A program made the position numbers and the translations under genes. From Actinoplanes sandaracinus (GTDB lineage Bacteria; Actinomycetota; Actinomycetes; Mycobacteriales; Micromonosporaceae): a stretch of 64,000 bases of DNA. The stretch lies in assembly GCF_030009775.1 (NCBI RefSeq), contig NZ_JASCTH010000018.1, forward strand, positions 62,001 through 126,000, in the 5' to 3' direction. Of the stretch, positions 17,845 to 26,525 are shown in pieces (the first letter of the stretch is position 1; the number at the start of each line of letters is the position of its first letter). The notes under the pieces are model-generated. The model worked only from the letters and a program-made list of their open reading frames with translations. It had not been told where the DNA came from and ran no database searches.

Positions 17845-18143
17845 GCCTGGTGGACCGTGGTCAACTCGGCCAGGCCGGAGACCTCCAGCAGGGGCGCGAG
17901 CAACGGGCCCGTCCGCAACTCGATCTGATCGGCCTGGGCGAACAGGGCCGCGAGGCCCGCGCTGTCGAGGTAGTGGACCTCGGTGAGATCGACGATCAGG
18001 CGGGAACCGGTGGCGCCGGTGACCGCCGAGGTCAAGGCCTCGGCGAAGGCCTCGGCGTTACTCATGTCGATCTCACCGGCGGCGGTGAGGACGATGACGC
18101 CGTCCGGTCCCGGAGCCGCCGTGAGGGTGAGCGCGGTGGTCAT
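17841..18143 (-). CDS. STAS-domain anti-sigma factor antagonist
   Basis: The 100-aa protein is a single STAS domain: LTAAGEIDMSNAEAFAEAL, RLIVDLTEVHYLDSAGLAAL (with the conserved phosphorylatable Ser in DSAGL), and a C-terminal helix. Antagonists of the SpoIIAA/RsbV type bind an anti-sigma kinase when unphosphorylated and are switched by a SpoIIE phosphatase. The upstream gene encodes both a SpoIIE phosphatase and an RsbW-like ATPase, and its stop overlaps this start (TGATG), so the two form one module. The sigma factor controlled is not in the window. Confidence 0.92.
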   Translation of the reverse strand: MTTALTLTAAPGPDGVIVLTAAGEIDMSNAEAFAEALTSAVTGATGSRLIVDLTEVHYLDSAGLAALFAQADQIELRTGPLLAPLLEVSGLAELTTVHQA

Positions 18144-21100
18144 CAGGAAAGCCTCGCCTGCATGTCGACGACGGTGCCGGTGGATCCGGAGGTGACGGTG
18201 ACAGTGTGCATGAAGGCACGCATCAGTTTCAGGCCCCGGCCACGATAGGGGTTCGCGGCCGGGTCCGGGGCCTTCCATCGGCCGGTGTCCACGATCGTCA
18301 GGCGCAGGTCACCGGCGGTCGCGGCGGCGCGGAGCCGGATCCGGCCATCCGGGTGCTCGCGGTGACCGTGCTCGATGGCGTTGGCGCAGGCCTCGCCCGC
18401 GGCGACCAGGACGTTCTGGACCGTGCGCGGGTCCAGGCCGCAGCGGTCGAGCCAGCCGCGCAGAGCGGAGCGGACCGGCGCGAGGCGGCGGGACTCGGCG
18501 GGGAACTCCAGCTCCAGCGGACCGGGATGGCGGTAGAGCAGCAGGGCGACGTCGTCGTCGTAGCCGCTCGCCGGGGTGAGCATGTCCATGATCTCGGTGG
18601 CCAGGTCCTCGATCGGGGTGCCGAGACCGTGCCGCACGGCCGCGCTGGCCTGGCCGATGCCGGCGGTCAGTGGCTGCCGGCGGCGCTCCACCAGCCCGTC
18701 GGTGTAGAGCAGCAGGGTGGACCGGGCCGGCACGGTGTACTCGGCGTCGGGCCGGTCGTTGCCGGGGCGCACCGCGACCGGACGGGACCGGCCCTGGTCG
18801 AGCAGGTGCGTGGTGCCGTCGGGATGCCCGACGATGGCCGGCGGGTGACCGGCGCTGGAATACACCAGGTGACCGGTGCCGGGATCGAGGACGCCACAGA
18901 ACACGGTGGCGCAGCCGGCGCCGGGCAGCAGCGCGGCGAAACGGTCCAGGGCCATCAGCGCCCGGGAAGGGCTGGAGTCCTGCAGCAGCAGTGCCCGGCA
19001 GGCGCTGCGGAGCTGACCCATCACGGTCGCCGCCCGCAGGCCGTGGCCGACGCAGTCACCGACCACGATGCCGATCCGGCCGTCGCCCAGCTCGATCGTG
19101 TCGTACCAGTCGCCGCCGACCTTCAGCGGGCGGGTCGCCGGCTCGTAACGGACCGCGAACCCGTTCGGCAGCCGGGCCGGGCCGAGGATGGCGCGTTGCA
19201 GGGCCAGCGCGGTCTCCCGCTGCTGGTCGATCTGGTCGATCCGGCGCAGGCCCTGGCTGAGATGGCCGGCGAGCAGAGCCAGCAGCGTCTCGTCCGGAGC
19301 GGTGAACGGCCGCTCCGCGCGGGGCTCGATCCACAGGGTCATGGCGCCGTGCGGATGCTCCAGGGCGATCCCGGTGCCGGCCGACGGCTCGGAGACCGGG
19401 GTGAGCACCGGCCGGTCGCGCAGCGCGGTGATCGAACGGCGACGCTCCTCGGGCAGGCTCTCCCAGGTCACGTCCGGGTCGGTGGCGGTCACCGCGGGCA
19501 CGGCGGCGTCGCCGAAGACGGCCGCGAGGACGTACGTCGCCCGCCAGATCTCGCGCACCTCGCCCAGCACCGCGGCAAGCGCGCCGGCCAGGTTCTCGGC
19601 CCGCGACAGGTGCATGCCGAGCGCGGCCAGGGCGCTGTCGCGCTGCACCGCGTGATGCTCGGCGGTGACGTCACGGAACGTGCCGACGATGACGCGTTTG
19701 CCGCTGTCCGGGTCACGGACCTGGTTGAACGCGGCCGCCGCCCACAGCCTGCGGCCGTCGGCGTGCACGACCGGGATCGTGTACGTCCCGTGCGGCTGCC
19801 CGAGCAGCATCGAGAAGGCGCCGGCCACCTCACCGTGCGCCTCGGCGTCGGTCTCGGCGTCCGGCCACCACGGATGCACCGGCAGGTACGGCAGGCCTTC
19901 CGGGCCGTACCCCAGGATGTCGGTGAAAGCGCTGTTGATCTCGATGACCGCGCCGCTCTCGTCGCAGACGAAGAACGCCTCCTGCAACGAGTCGATCAAC
20001 GCGGCCCGCCAGCGGGCGTGCTGGTTGCGCAGCCGGGCCAGCTCCACGTTCGCACGCACCCGGGCCAGCAGCTCCGCGGCGGAGAACGGCTTGAACAGAT
20101 AGTCGTCGGCGCCCGCGTCGAGGCCCTCGATGGACGCCTCCTGCCCGGCCCGGGCCGACAGCAGGACGACCGGGGTGCCGGCCGTCCGCGGGTCGCCGCG
20201 CAGCGCCGCCACCAGCCGCAGCCCGTCCAGGCGGGGCATCATCACGTCGCTGACCACGATGTCCGGCACGTCGGCGCGGGCCGCGTCGAGGGCGGCCTGC
20301 CCGTCGACGACCGCGGTCACCCGGTGCCCGGCCGACCGCAGCAGCCGGCTCAGATAGTCACGCATGTCGGCGTTGTCGTCGGCGACCAGCACCGCGGCGC
20401 CGGCGCCCGCCGCGCGGCGCAACTCGGCCACCGTCTCCCGCGCCGGCAGGCCGTCGCCCGGCAGCCACCGCAGCGCCTCCTGCAGGAACGGGTCCGCACC
20501 GGACGTCACCGTGACCGCGTCGCCCGGCGGCGCCGGGACGTACGCCGGCAGGTGCGCGTGCCCGAACGGCAGCCGGATGGTGAAGGTGGTGCCCCTGCCG
20601 ACGGTGCTGTCCGCGGTGATCGTGCCGCCGTGCAGGCCGACCAGCTCCCGCACCAGCGCCAGGCCGATGCCGCTGCCCTCGTTGGACCGGGACCGGGCGT
20701 TCTCGATCCGGTGGAACCGCTCGAACAGCCGCGGCATCTCCTGCGCCGCGACGCCGATGCCGGTGTCGGCGACCGTCACCACGGCCGCGCCGGCCTCGGC
20801 GCGCACGGCCACCCTGATGCCGCCGTCGAAGGTGAACTTGAGAGCGTTGCTGAGCAGGTTGAGGACGACCTTCTCCCACATGCCCCGGTCCAGGTGGACC
20901 CGCTCCGGCAGAGGCGGGCAGTCCACCGCGAAACCGAGCCCGGCCCGCTCGATCGCGGAGCGGAACACGCTGGCCAGCTCGGCGGTGGTGGCCGCCAGGT
21001 CGACCGGCTCGTAACGGGCCTGCATGCGGCCGGCCTCGATGCGGGAGAAGTCGAGCAGCGTGTTGACCAGTTTGCCCAGGCGCAGCCCGTTGCGGTGGAC

Positions 21101-22255
21101 GACCTCCAGTTCCTCGCGGACCTCGTCGTCCGCTCCGGCGAGCTGGACACGCAGGTCCTCCACCGGACCCATGATCAAAGTCAGCGGGGTACGGAACTCG
21201 TGGCTGATGTTCGAGAAGAAGGCGGTCTTCGCGCGGTCCAGCTCGGCCAGTTCCTCGGCACGCCGCTGCTGGGCCTGATAGCTGCGGGCGCTGGCGACGC
21301 CGGCCGCCAGGTGACCGGCGATCAGCTCGACGAACCCGCGGTAGGCGTCGTCCACCGGGCGGTACCGGTTCAGGCCGGCCACCAGGAAGCCGTACGGCGC
21401 GCCGCCCTGCCGCAGCAACGGCACCAGCAGCGCCTGCGTGGGCGGATCGGGCCAGTCCCCGCCGGGCAGGGCGGCGAACGACGGGCCGTCGAGGTCCATC
21501 AGGACCGGCTCCCCGCCGGCCAGCCGTGCCGTGGGCCACGTGCCGGCGGCGGCTGCCGGGTGGCCGGCGTCGATGCCGGTGGAGGCCGCCAGCCGTACGC
21601 CGCCGTCCTCACCGTCGCGGGGAAACAGGTAGGTGAGGGTGAACGGGAGGTCCCGCAGGTTGTGGCTCAGCTGGTGGCTCGCGAAAGCGAGCATCTCCTG
21701 CTGGGTCCGCACCACGCTGGGGTCGGACCCGAGGTCGCGCAGCGTCGCCATCCGCCGCTCGCCGATCACCCGGTCGGTGTCCTCGCTGACCACGCAGAGC
21801 ATCCCGACGAGGGCGCCGTCATCGTCGCGCAGCGGGCTGTAGGAGAACGTGTGGTACGACTCCTCCGGGTAGCCGGACCGCTCCACGAACAGCAGCAACG
21901 CCTCGTCCCAGGTGGCCTCGCCGGTGCGCAGCACGGTGTCGATGCGGGGACCGATGTCGTCCCAGATCTCCGCCCACACCTCGCTCGCCGGCCGGCCCAG
22001 CGCCCACGGGTACTTACGGCCCAGCGTGTTGCGGCGGTAGGCGGCGTTGCAGAAGAAGGTGAGGCGCGGCCCCCAGGCCATCCACATCGAGAAACGCGAG
22101 GACAGCAGGATGCTCACCGCGGTCCGGAGGCTCTGCGGCCAGGAGCCGGGTGGCCCGAGCGGGGTCGTCTCCCAGTCGACCGCGGCGAGGTCGGCTCCGA
22201 CCTCGGGATCGGCGGAGAAGTGCGCGGGAGACGGCCGGCGATCACTACCCTTCAT
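18143..22255 (-). CDS. Hybrid sensor histidine kinase / receiver / SpoIIE phosphatase / RsbW-like ATPase fusion
   Basis: The 1,370-aa protein reads in order as a PAS-like sensor (~20-165), a GAF-like region (~170-330), HisKA with FFSNISHEFRTPLTLIMGP, and HATPase_c (VVTVADTGIGVAAQEMPRLF). Next come a receiver (LVADDNADMRDYLSRLL, phospho-Asp in VSDVMMPRLDG), a second PAS, a second GAF, and SpoIIE/PP2C (VGGDWYDTIELGDGRIGIVV; VGDCVGHG). It ends in an RsbW-like ATPase (AAGEACANAIEHGH). It can thus phosphorylate itself, dephosphorylate a STAS protein and act as an anti-sigma kinase. No membrane segment is evident. The downstream STAS gene is its likely partner. The whole antisense strand is also open, a codon-bias shadow. 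Confidence 0.93.
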   Translation of the reverse strand: MKGSDRRPSPAHFSADPEVGADLAAVDWETTPLGPPGSWPQSLRTAVSILLSSRFSMWMAWGPRLTFFCNAAYRRNTLGRKYPWALGRPASEVWAEIWDDIGPRIDTVLRTGEATWDEALLLFVERSGYPEESYHTFSYSPLRDDDGALVGMLCVVSEDTDRVIGERRMATLRDLGSDPSVVRTQQEMLAFASHQLSHNLRDLPFTLTYLFPRDGEDGGVRLAASTGIDAGHPAAAAGTWPTARLAGGEPVLMDLDGPSFAALPGGDWPDPPTQALLVPLLRQGGAPYGFLVAGLNRYRPVDDAYRGFVELIAGHLAAGVASARSYQAQQRRAEELAELDRAKTAFFSNISHEFRTPLTLIMGPVEDLRVQLAGADDEVREELEVVHRNGLRLGKLVNTLLDFSRIEAGRMQARYEPVDLAATTAELASVFRSAIERAGLGFAVDCPPLPERVHLDRGMWEKVVLNLLSNALKFTFDGGIRVAVRAEAGAAVVTVADTGIGVAAQEMPRLFERFHRIENARSRSNEGSGIGLALVRELVGLHGGTITADSTVGRGTTFTIRLPFGHAHLPAYVPAPPGDAVTVTSGADPFLQEALRWLPGDGLPARETVAELRRAAGAGAAVLVADDNADMRDYLSRLLRSAGHRVTAVVDGQAALDAARADVPDIVVSDVMMPRLDGLRLVAALRGDPRTAGTPVVLLSARAGQEASIEGLDAGADDYLFKPFSAAELLARVRANVELARLRNQHARWRAALIDSLQEAFFVCDESGAVIEINSAFTDILGYGPEGLPYLPVHPWWPDAETDAEAHGEVAGAFSMLLGQPHGTYTIPVVHADGRRLWAAAAFNQVRDPDSGKRVIVGTFRDVTAEHHAVQRDSALAALGMHLSRAENLAGALAAVLGEVREIWRATYVLAAVFGDAAVPAVTATDPDVTWESLPEERRRSITALRDRPVLTPVSEPSAGTGIALEHPHGAMTLWIEPRAERPFTAPDETLLALLAGHLSQGLRRIDQIDQQRETALALQRAILGPARLPNGFAVRYEPATRPLKVGGDWYDTIELGDGRIGIVVGDCVGHGLRAATVMGQLRSACRALLLQDSSPSRALMALDRFAALLPGAGCATVFCGVLDPGTGHLVYSSAGHPPAIVGHPDGTTHLLDQGRSRPVAVRPGNDRPDAEYTVPARSTLLLYTDGLVERRRQPLTAGIGQASAAVRHGLGTPIEDLATEIMDMLTPASGYDDDVALLLYRHPGPLELEFPAESRRLAPVRSALRGWLDRCGLDPRTVQNVLVAAGEACANAIEHGHREHPDGRIRLRAAATAGDLRLTIVDTGRWKAPDPAANPYRGRGLKLMRAFMHTVTVTSGSTGTVVDMQARLS

Positions 22256-22441
22256 CGCGTCCGCTTGTCCCCCTGCAGCAGGCCGTCGAAACCCTCCTGA
22301 CGTTAACCGTCCGGTCGACCGGCCCGGGAGCGGGGTCAGCCGTCCGGGGGCCGCCTTACGCGGGGCGCGAAAGTGTCGGTGGCGGCTGCTACCTTCTCGG
22401 CACTGTTCCGCAAGGCGTCACTACGGCCGAGGGAGTCCACC

Positions 22442-23359
22442 GTGGCAATCCACGAATATCTGACGACGTTCGCGGGCCTGCCCGTCGTGGCGTTCGACGA
22501 GGAACAGCAGACGGTCGACCCGGCCGGCGCGGCCTGGCGCATCGACATGGAGTTCGAGGCCGCCGCGGGCGACCTCGAGGCCGCCCTGGAGCGGCTGCTG
22601 GAGCAGACCGCACCGGCCGGCCCGGCCGCGCTGGTCATCGGCGAGTGGGGCTCGGCCTATGAGGACGGGTTCCCGTTCGACCTGCTGGTCCGCAACGCCC
22701 CGCGCCTGACGGGGCTGCGCGCGCTGTTCATCGGCGACCTGACCGGCGAGCAGTGCGAGATCTCGTGGATCAAGCAGGGCGACATCACGCCGGTCCTCGA
22801 GGCGTTCCCCGCCCTGGAGCGGCTGTGTGTGCGCGGCTCCGACGGCCTGGAGCTCACACCGGTGCGGCACGAGAGCCTGCGCGAGCTGGTCCTGCAGTCC
22901 GGCGGCCTGCCGGCCACCGTGGTCCGGGCGGTCGCCGCCTGCGACCTGCCCCGGCTGACCCACCTGGAGCTGTGGCTCGGCGTCGATGAGTATGGCGGCG
23001 ACGCCCGCGCCGACGACCTCGCGCCGATCCTGGCCGGCCGGTCGCTGCCCGCGCTGACCCACCTCGGCCTGCGCAACGCCGAGATCGCCGAGGAGGTCGC
23101 CGCGGCCGTCGCCGCCGCGCCGGTCGTCGCCCGGCTCACCGCCCTCGACCTGTCGCTGGGCGTGCTCAGTGACACCGGGGCGGAGGCCCTGCTGGCCGGG
23201 CAGCCGCTCACCCACCTCGAGTCGCTGAACCTCAGCCACCACTTCATGTCCCCCGAGATGGCGCAGCGGGTCGTCGACGAGCTGCCCGGGGTCGCTGTCG
23301 ACGTCTCCGACCGGCAGCAGGAAGAGGACTGGGGCCGCTACACCGCGGTGTCCGAATAG
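22442..23359 (+). CDS. STM4015 family leucine-rich protein
   Basis: The 305-aa protein starts at GTG 22442, with GAGGGA seven bases upstream; a longer frame from 22373 lacks such a site. It begins VAIHEYLTTFAGLPVVAFD and continues with leucine-rich units (LPRLTHLELWLGVDEYGGD, LPALTHLGLRNAEIAEEVAA, LTALDLSLGVLSDTGAEAL, LTHLESLNLSHHFMSPEMA) of the ribonuclease-inhibitor style. Together with the next four genes it forms the conserved STM4011-4015 set, named from Salmonella loci of unknown function. LRR arcs usually bind another protein, so it may hold a substrate or partner for the enzymes. That role is inferred. Confidence 0.9.
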   Translation: MAIHEYLTTFAGLPVVAFDEEQQTVDPAGAAWRIDMEFEAAAGDLEAALERLLEQTAPAGPAALVIGEWGSAYEDGFPFDLLVRNAPRLTGLRALFIGDLTGEQCEISWIKQGDITPVLEAFPALERLCVRGSDGLELTPVRHESLRELVLQSGGLPATVVRAVAACDLPRLTHLELWLGVDEYGGDARADDLAPILAGRSLPALTHLGLRNAEIAEEVAAAVAAAPVVARLTALDLSLGVLSDTGAEALLAGQPLTHLESLNLSHHFMSPEMAQRVVDELPGVAVDVSDRQQEEDWGRYTAVSE

Positions 23360-24439
23360 ATGCGTCTCGCCGTCGTCGGAAACCCTTCCAACCGCCGGGT
23401 CTCCCTGTTCGCCTCCGCCGTTCTCCACGCCGGGCTGCCCGCCCCCTCCGTCTTTCCGTGGCGTGATGTTCTGGTCTCCGGCCGGGTTCCCGGGCCAGGT
23501 GCGCTCGTGCGGATCGACTCGGCCGGGGAGGACGCCGAGGTGGACCTTCTCCTGCGTGAGCTGGGCGGAGGCCGGCCCGGCAGGCCGGCCGAGCACGGCG
23601 AGATCCTCGCGACGGCGGCGGCCTTCGCCGGCCTGCGGACGGCTCTGGGCCGCATCCGCGCCGGTGGCGGGGTGTTGCTGAGCCAGCCGGCGGACATCCT
23701 GACGATGACCGACAAGCCACGCTGTCACGCGCTGCTGGCCGAGGCGGGGATTCCGGTGCCGCCGGCCCTGCCGGTTTCGGTCGACGGTTACTCGTCGCTG
23801 CGCGCGGCGATGGACGACGCGCGGTGGGGCCGGGTGTTCGTCAAACCCGCGCACGGTTCGTCGGCGTCCGGGGTGCTGGCGCTCGCCGCGGCCGGGCGGC
23901 GCGTCACCGCGGTCACCTCGGCCGAACTCAGCGACGGCCGGGTCTTCAACAACCTCCGCGTCCGGCGGTACGACGACGAGGCCACGATCCGGGCGATCGT
24001 CGACCGGCTGGCTCCCGACGGGCTGCACGTCGAGCGGTGGTTCCCGAAAGCCGCCCTCGACGGCCGGGTCCTCGACCTGCGGGTGGTCGTGATCGCCGGG
24101 CGGCCCCGGCACGTGGTGGTGCGGACCAGCCGGTCGCCGATGACCAACCTGCATCTCGGCAACGCCCGCGGCGACGTGGCGGCGGTCCGGGCCGCGGCCG
24201 GCGAGCGGGCCTGGGCGGCCGGCATCCAGACGTGCGCGCGGGTGGCCGCGTGTTTCCCGCGCACCCTGCACGTCGGGGTAGACCTGATGTTCGGCGCCGG
24301 CTGGCGCGACCACGCGGTGGCCGAGGTGAACGCGTTCGGTGACCTGCTGCCCGGCGTGCTCGCGGACGGCCTCGACACCTACGGAGCGCAGGTGGCCGCG
24401 CTGGTGGACGGTTGGGCCGGTGCCGCATGCGCGACCTGA
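23360..24439 (+). CDS. STM4014 family ATP-grasp-like protein
   Basis: The ATG follows the STM4015 stop with no gap (TAGATG). The 359-aa protein starts MRLAVVGNPSNRRVSLFA. It has an N-terminal domain with DILTMTDKPRCHALLAEAGI and an ATP-grasp core with FVKPAHGSSASGVLAL and the metal-binding end AEVNAFGDLLPGVL. ATP-grasp enzymes join a carboxylate to an amine or thiol through an acyl-phosphate. No substrate is known for this family. Tight coupling to the radical SAM genes suggests it acts on the same product. It is probably cytoplasmic. Confidence 0.9.
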   Translation: MRLAVVGNPSNRRVSLFASAVLHAGLPAPSVFPWRDVLVSGRVPGPGALVRIDSAGEDAEVDLLLRELGGGRPGRPAEHGEILATAAAFAGLRTALGRIRAGGGVLLSQPADILTMTDKPRCHALLAEAGIPVPPALPVSVDGYSSLRAAMDDARWGRVFVKPAHGSSASGVLALAAAGRRVTAVTSAELSDGRVFNNLRVRRYDDEATIRAIVDRLAPDGLHVERWFPKAALDGRVLDLRVVVIAGRPRHVVVRTSRSPMTNLHLGNARGDVAAVRAAAGERAWAAGIQTCARVAACFPRTLHVGVDLMFGAGWRDHAVAEVNAFGDLLPGVLADGLDTYGAQVAALVDGWAGAACAT

Positions 24440-25224
24440 TCGGCAGCCACGACCTGCTGTTCGTCACCCTCGACACGCTGCGTTACGACGTGGCGGTGGA
24501 GTGCCTGGCCGCCGGGCGCACCCCCCACCTCGCGAAGGTGCTGCCCGGCGGCGTGTGGGAGCGGCGGCACACCCCCGCCACCTTCACCTACGCCGCGCAT
24601 CACGCGTTCTTCGCCGGGTTCCTGCCGACCCCGGTGACACCCGGCCCGCACGAGCGGAAGTTCGCGGCCCGGTTCGGGGGCAGCGAGACCAGCGGGCCCG
24701 GCACCTACGTCTTCGACGCCCCCGACCTGCCGACCGGGCTGGCCGCCGCCGGTTATCACACGGTCTGCCTGGGCGGGGTCGGGTTCTTCAACCCCGCGAC
24801 GCCGCTCGGACGGGTGCTGCCCGGCCTGTTCGCCGAGGCGCACTGGGAGACGGCTTTCGGGGTGACCGCACCGGACTGTCTCGGCGCCCAGATCGACCGT
24901 CTCGCGGCGATCATCGGCGGGCTGCCGGCGTCACGGCCGCTGTTCACGTTCGTCAACGTCGCCGCCCTGCACCAGCCGAACCGCCACTACATCCCCGGCG
25001 CCGAGACGGACGACCGGGCGACGCACGCCGCCGCCCTCGAATACGTCGACGGCCGCCTCGACGCCTTGTTCACGCTGGTCAGCGGCCGAGGCCGGCCCTG
25101 TCAGGTGATCATCTGCTCCGACCACGGCACCCTCTACGGCGAGGACGGCCACACCGGCCACCGGGTCGCCCACGAGGCTGTGTGGACGGTTCCCTACGCC
25201 GATCTCATTCTGGATGCCCGGTGA
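24427..25224 (+). CDS. STM4013/SEN3800 family sulfatase-fold hydrolase
   Basis: The 265-aa protein overlaps the STM4014 gene by 13 bp (a start at 24412 would overlap more). It shows alkaline-phosphatase-superfamily metal sites: DTLRYD (residues 16-21) at the N-terminus and CSDHGTLYGE (Asp232, His233) near the end, with RVAHEAVWTVPYADL closing. The position of the sulfatase nucleophile is in TPATFTYAAHHAFFAGFLP, with no Cys-x-Pro-x-Arg, so formylglycine chemistry is unlikely and a Thr nucleophile or phosphoester cleavage is more plausible. No signal peptide is present. The substrate is unknown. Confidence 0.9.
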   Translation: MRDLIGSHDLLFVTLDTLRYDVAVECLAAGRTPHLAKVLPGGVWERRHTPATFTYAAHHAFFAGFLPTPVTPGPHERKFAARFGGSETSGPGTYVFDAPDLPTGLAAAGYHTVCLGGVGFFNPATPLGRVLPGLFAEAHWETAFGVTAPDCLGAQIDRLAAIIGGLPASRPLFTFVNVAALHQPNRHYIPGAETDDRATHAAALEYVDGRLDALFTLVSGRGRPCQVIICSDHGTLYGEDGHTGHRVAHEAVWTVPYADLILDAR

Positions 25225-26525
25225 ACCTCGACGACTCGCCCTACCAGGGCTATCTGTACGCGTACCCGCACAAGACCGCCTACCGCCGCCTCGACCCCCG
25301 GCCGGCGCTGGAGTCGGTGTGGGCGGACGAGCCGCAGGACTCCCTCTTCGGATACGTGCATCTGCCGTTCTGTGAGATGCGGTGCGGCTTCTGCAACCTG
25401 TTCACCCGCTCCAACCCGCCCGCCGAGCAGGTCACCGCCTATCTCGCCCAGCTCCGCCGCCAGGCGGCCGCCGTCCGTGACAGCCTCTCCCCCGCAGCCG
25501 CGTTCTCCCGCCTGGCGATCGGCGGCGGCACCCCCACCTATCTGACCGCCGCCGAGCTCGAGGAGCTGTTCGGCATCCTCGACAGCGCGTTCGGCTCCGG
25601 CCGGGTGCCACTGTCCGTGGAGACGTCACCGGCCACCGCCACACCGGAGAGGCTCGCCGTCCTGGCCGCGCACGGCACCACCCGGATCAGCATGGGGGTG
25701 CAGAGCTTCCTCGACGCCGAGGCCAGAGCCGCCGGCCGGCCACAGCGCCTCACCGAGGTGCACACGGCGCTGCAGTCGATCCGGGACGCCCGCCTCCCGG
25801 TGCTCAACATCGACCTGATCTACGGCATCGACGGCCAGACCGCGCGGACCTGGCAGCACTCCCTCGACGAGGCGCTGCGCTGGCGGCCGGAGGAGCTGTA
25901 CCTCTACCCGCTGTACGTTCGCCCGCTGACCGGGCTGGGCCGGCGCGCCCACGCCCGCGCCGACTGGGACTCCCAACGGCTGGCGCTCTACCGGCAGGCG
26001 GTGGAGGTGCTCACCGCCGCCGGATACGTCCGCCACTCGATGCGGCAGTTCCGGCGGGCCGACGCCCCCGTCCCGGACGGCCCCGACTACTGCTGCCAGG
26101 ACGACGGCATGGTGGGCCTGGGGTGCGGCGCCCGGTCCTACACCACCGGCCTGCACTACTCGTTCGACTACGCCGTCGCCGTCCCCGGGGTCAGGGCCGT
26201 CATCGACGACTACCTGTCCCGGCCCGCCGGGGACTTCCGGTTCGCCGAGTTCGGATTCCCCCTCGACGGGCTCGAACAGCGCCGCCGCTGGCTGCTCAAG
26301 TCCCTGCTGCGGGCCGACGGCGTGGACGCCGCCGCCTACCGGGACCGTTTCGGCAGCGGCCACACCGACGACTTCCCGCAGCTCGCCGAGCTGGTCGACC
26401 GTGGCTGGCTGGACGCGCGCCGGACCATGCTCACCCCGGCCGGCCTGGAGCAGTCCGACGCCGTCGGACCGTGGCTGGTCTCCGGCCGGGTCCGCGAGGC
26501 GATGGGGGCGTACGTCGCCCGATGA
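25221..26525 (+). CDS. STM4012 family radical SAM protein
   Basis: GTG at 25221 overlaps the STM4013 stop as GTGA. The 434-aa protein starts VNLDDSPYQGYLYAYPHKTA. It has the radical SAM cluster motif CEMRCGFC (Cys51, Cys55, Cys58), then AIGGGTPTYL, NIDLIYGIDGQT and a HemN-like C-terminal domain (GCGARSYTTGLHYSFDYA). It resembles oxygen-independent coproporphyrinogen oxidases and HutW/HemW-like proteins but belongs to its own family. It is expected to bind a 4Fe-4S cluster and cleave S-adenosylmethionine. A role in heme synthesis is unlikely given the context. Confidence 0.93.
   Translation: MNLDDSPYQGYLYAYPHKTAYRRLDPRPALESVWADEPQDSLFGYVHLPFCEMRCGFCNLFTRSNPPAEQVTAYLAQLRRQAAAVRDSLSPAAAFSRLAIGGGTPTYLTAAELEELFGILDSAFGSGRVPLSVETSPATATPERLAVLAAHGTTRISMGVQSFLDAEARAAGRPQRLTEVHTALQSIRDARLPVLNIDLIYGIDGQTARTWQHSLDEALRWRPEELYLYPLYVRPLTGLGRRAHARADWDSQRLALYRQAVEVLTAAGYVRHSMRQFRRADAPVPDGPDYCCQDDGMVGLGCGARSYTTGLHYSFDYAVAVPGVRAVIDDYLSRPAGDFRFAEFGFPLDGLEQRRRWLLKSLLRADGVDAAAYRDRFGSGHTDDFPQLAELVDRGWLDARRTMLTPAGLEQSDAVGPWLVSGRVREAMGAYVAR

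Noticed and set aside
18206..22300. A 1,364-codon open frame opposite the large kinase-phosphatase gene
   Set aside because: It is a codon-bias shadow: the minus-strand gene has recognisable domains throughout, while this translation is low-complexity Arg/Gly/Ala/Val without any domain.
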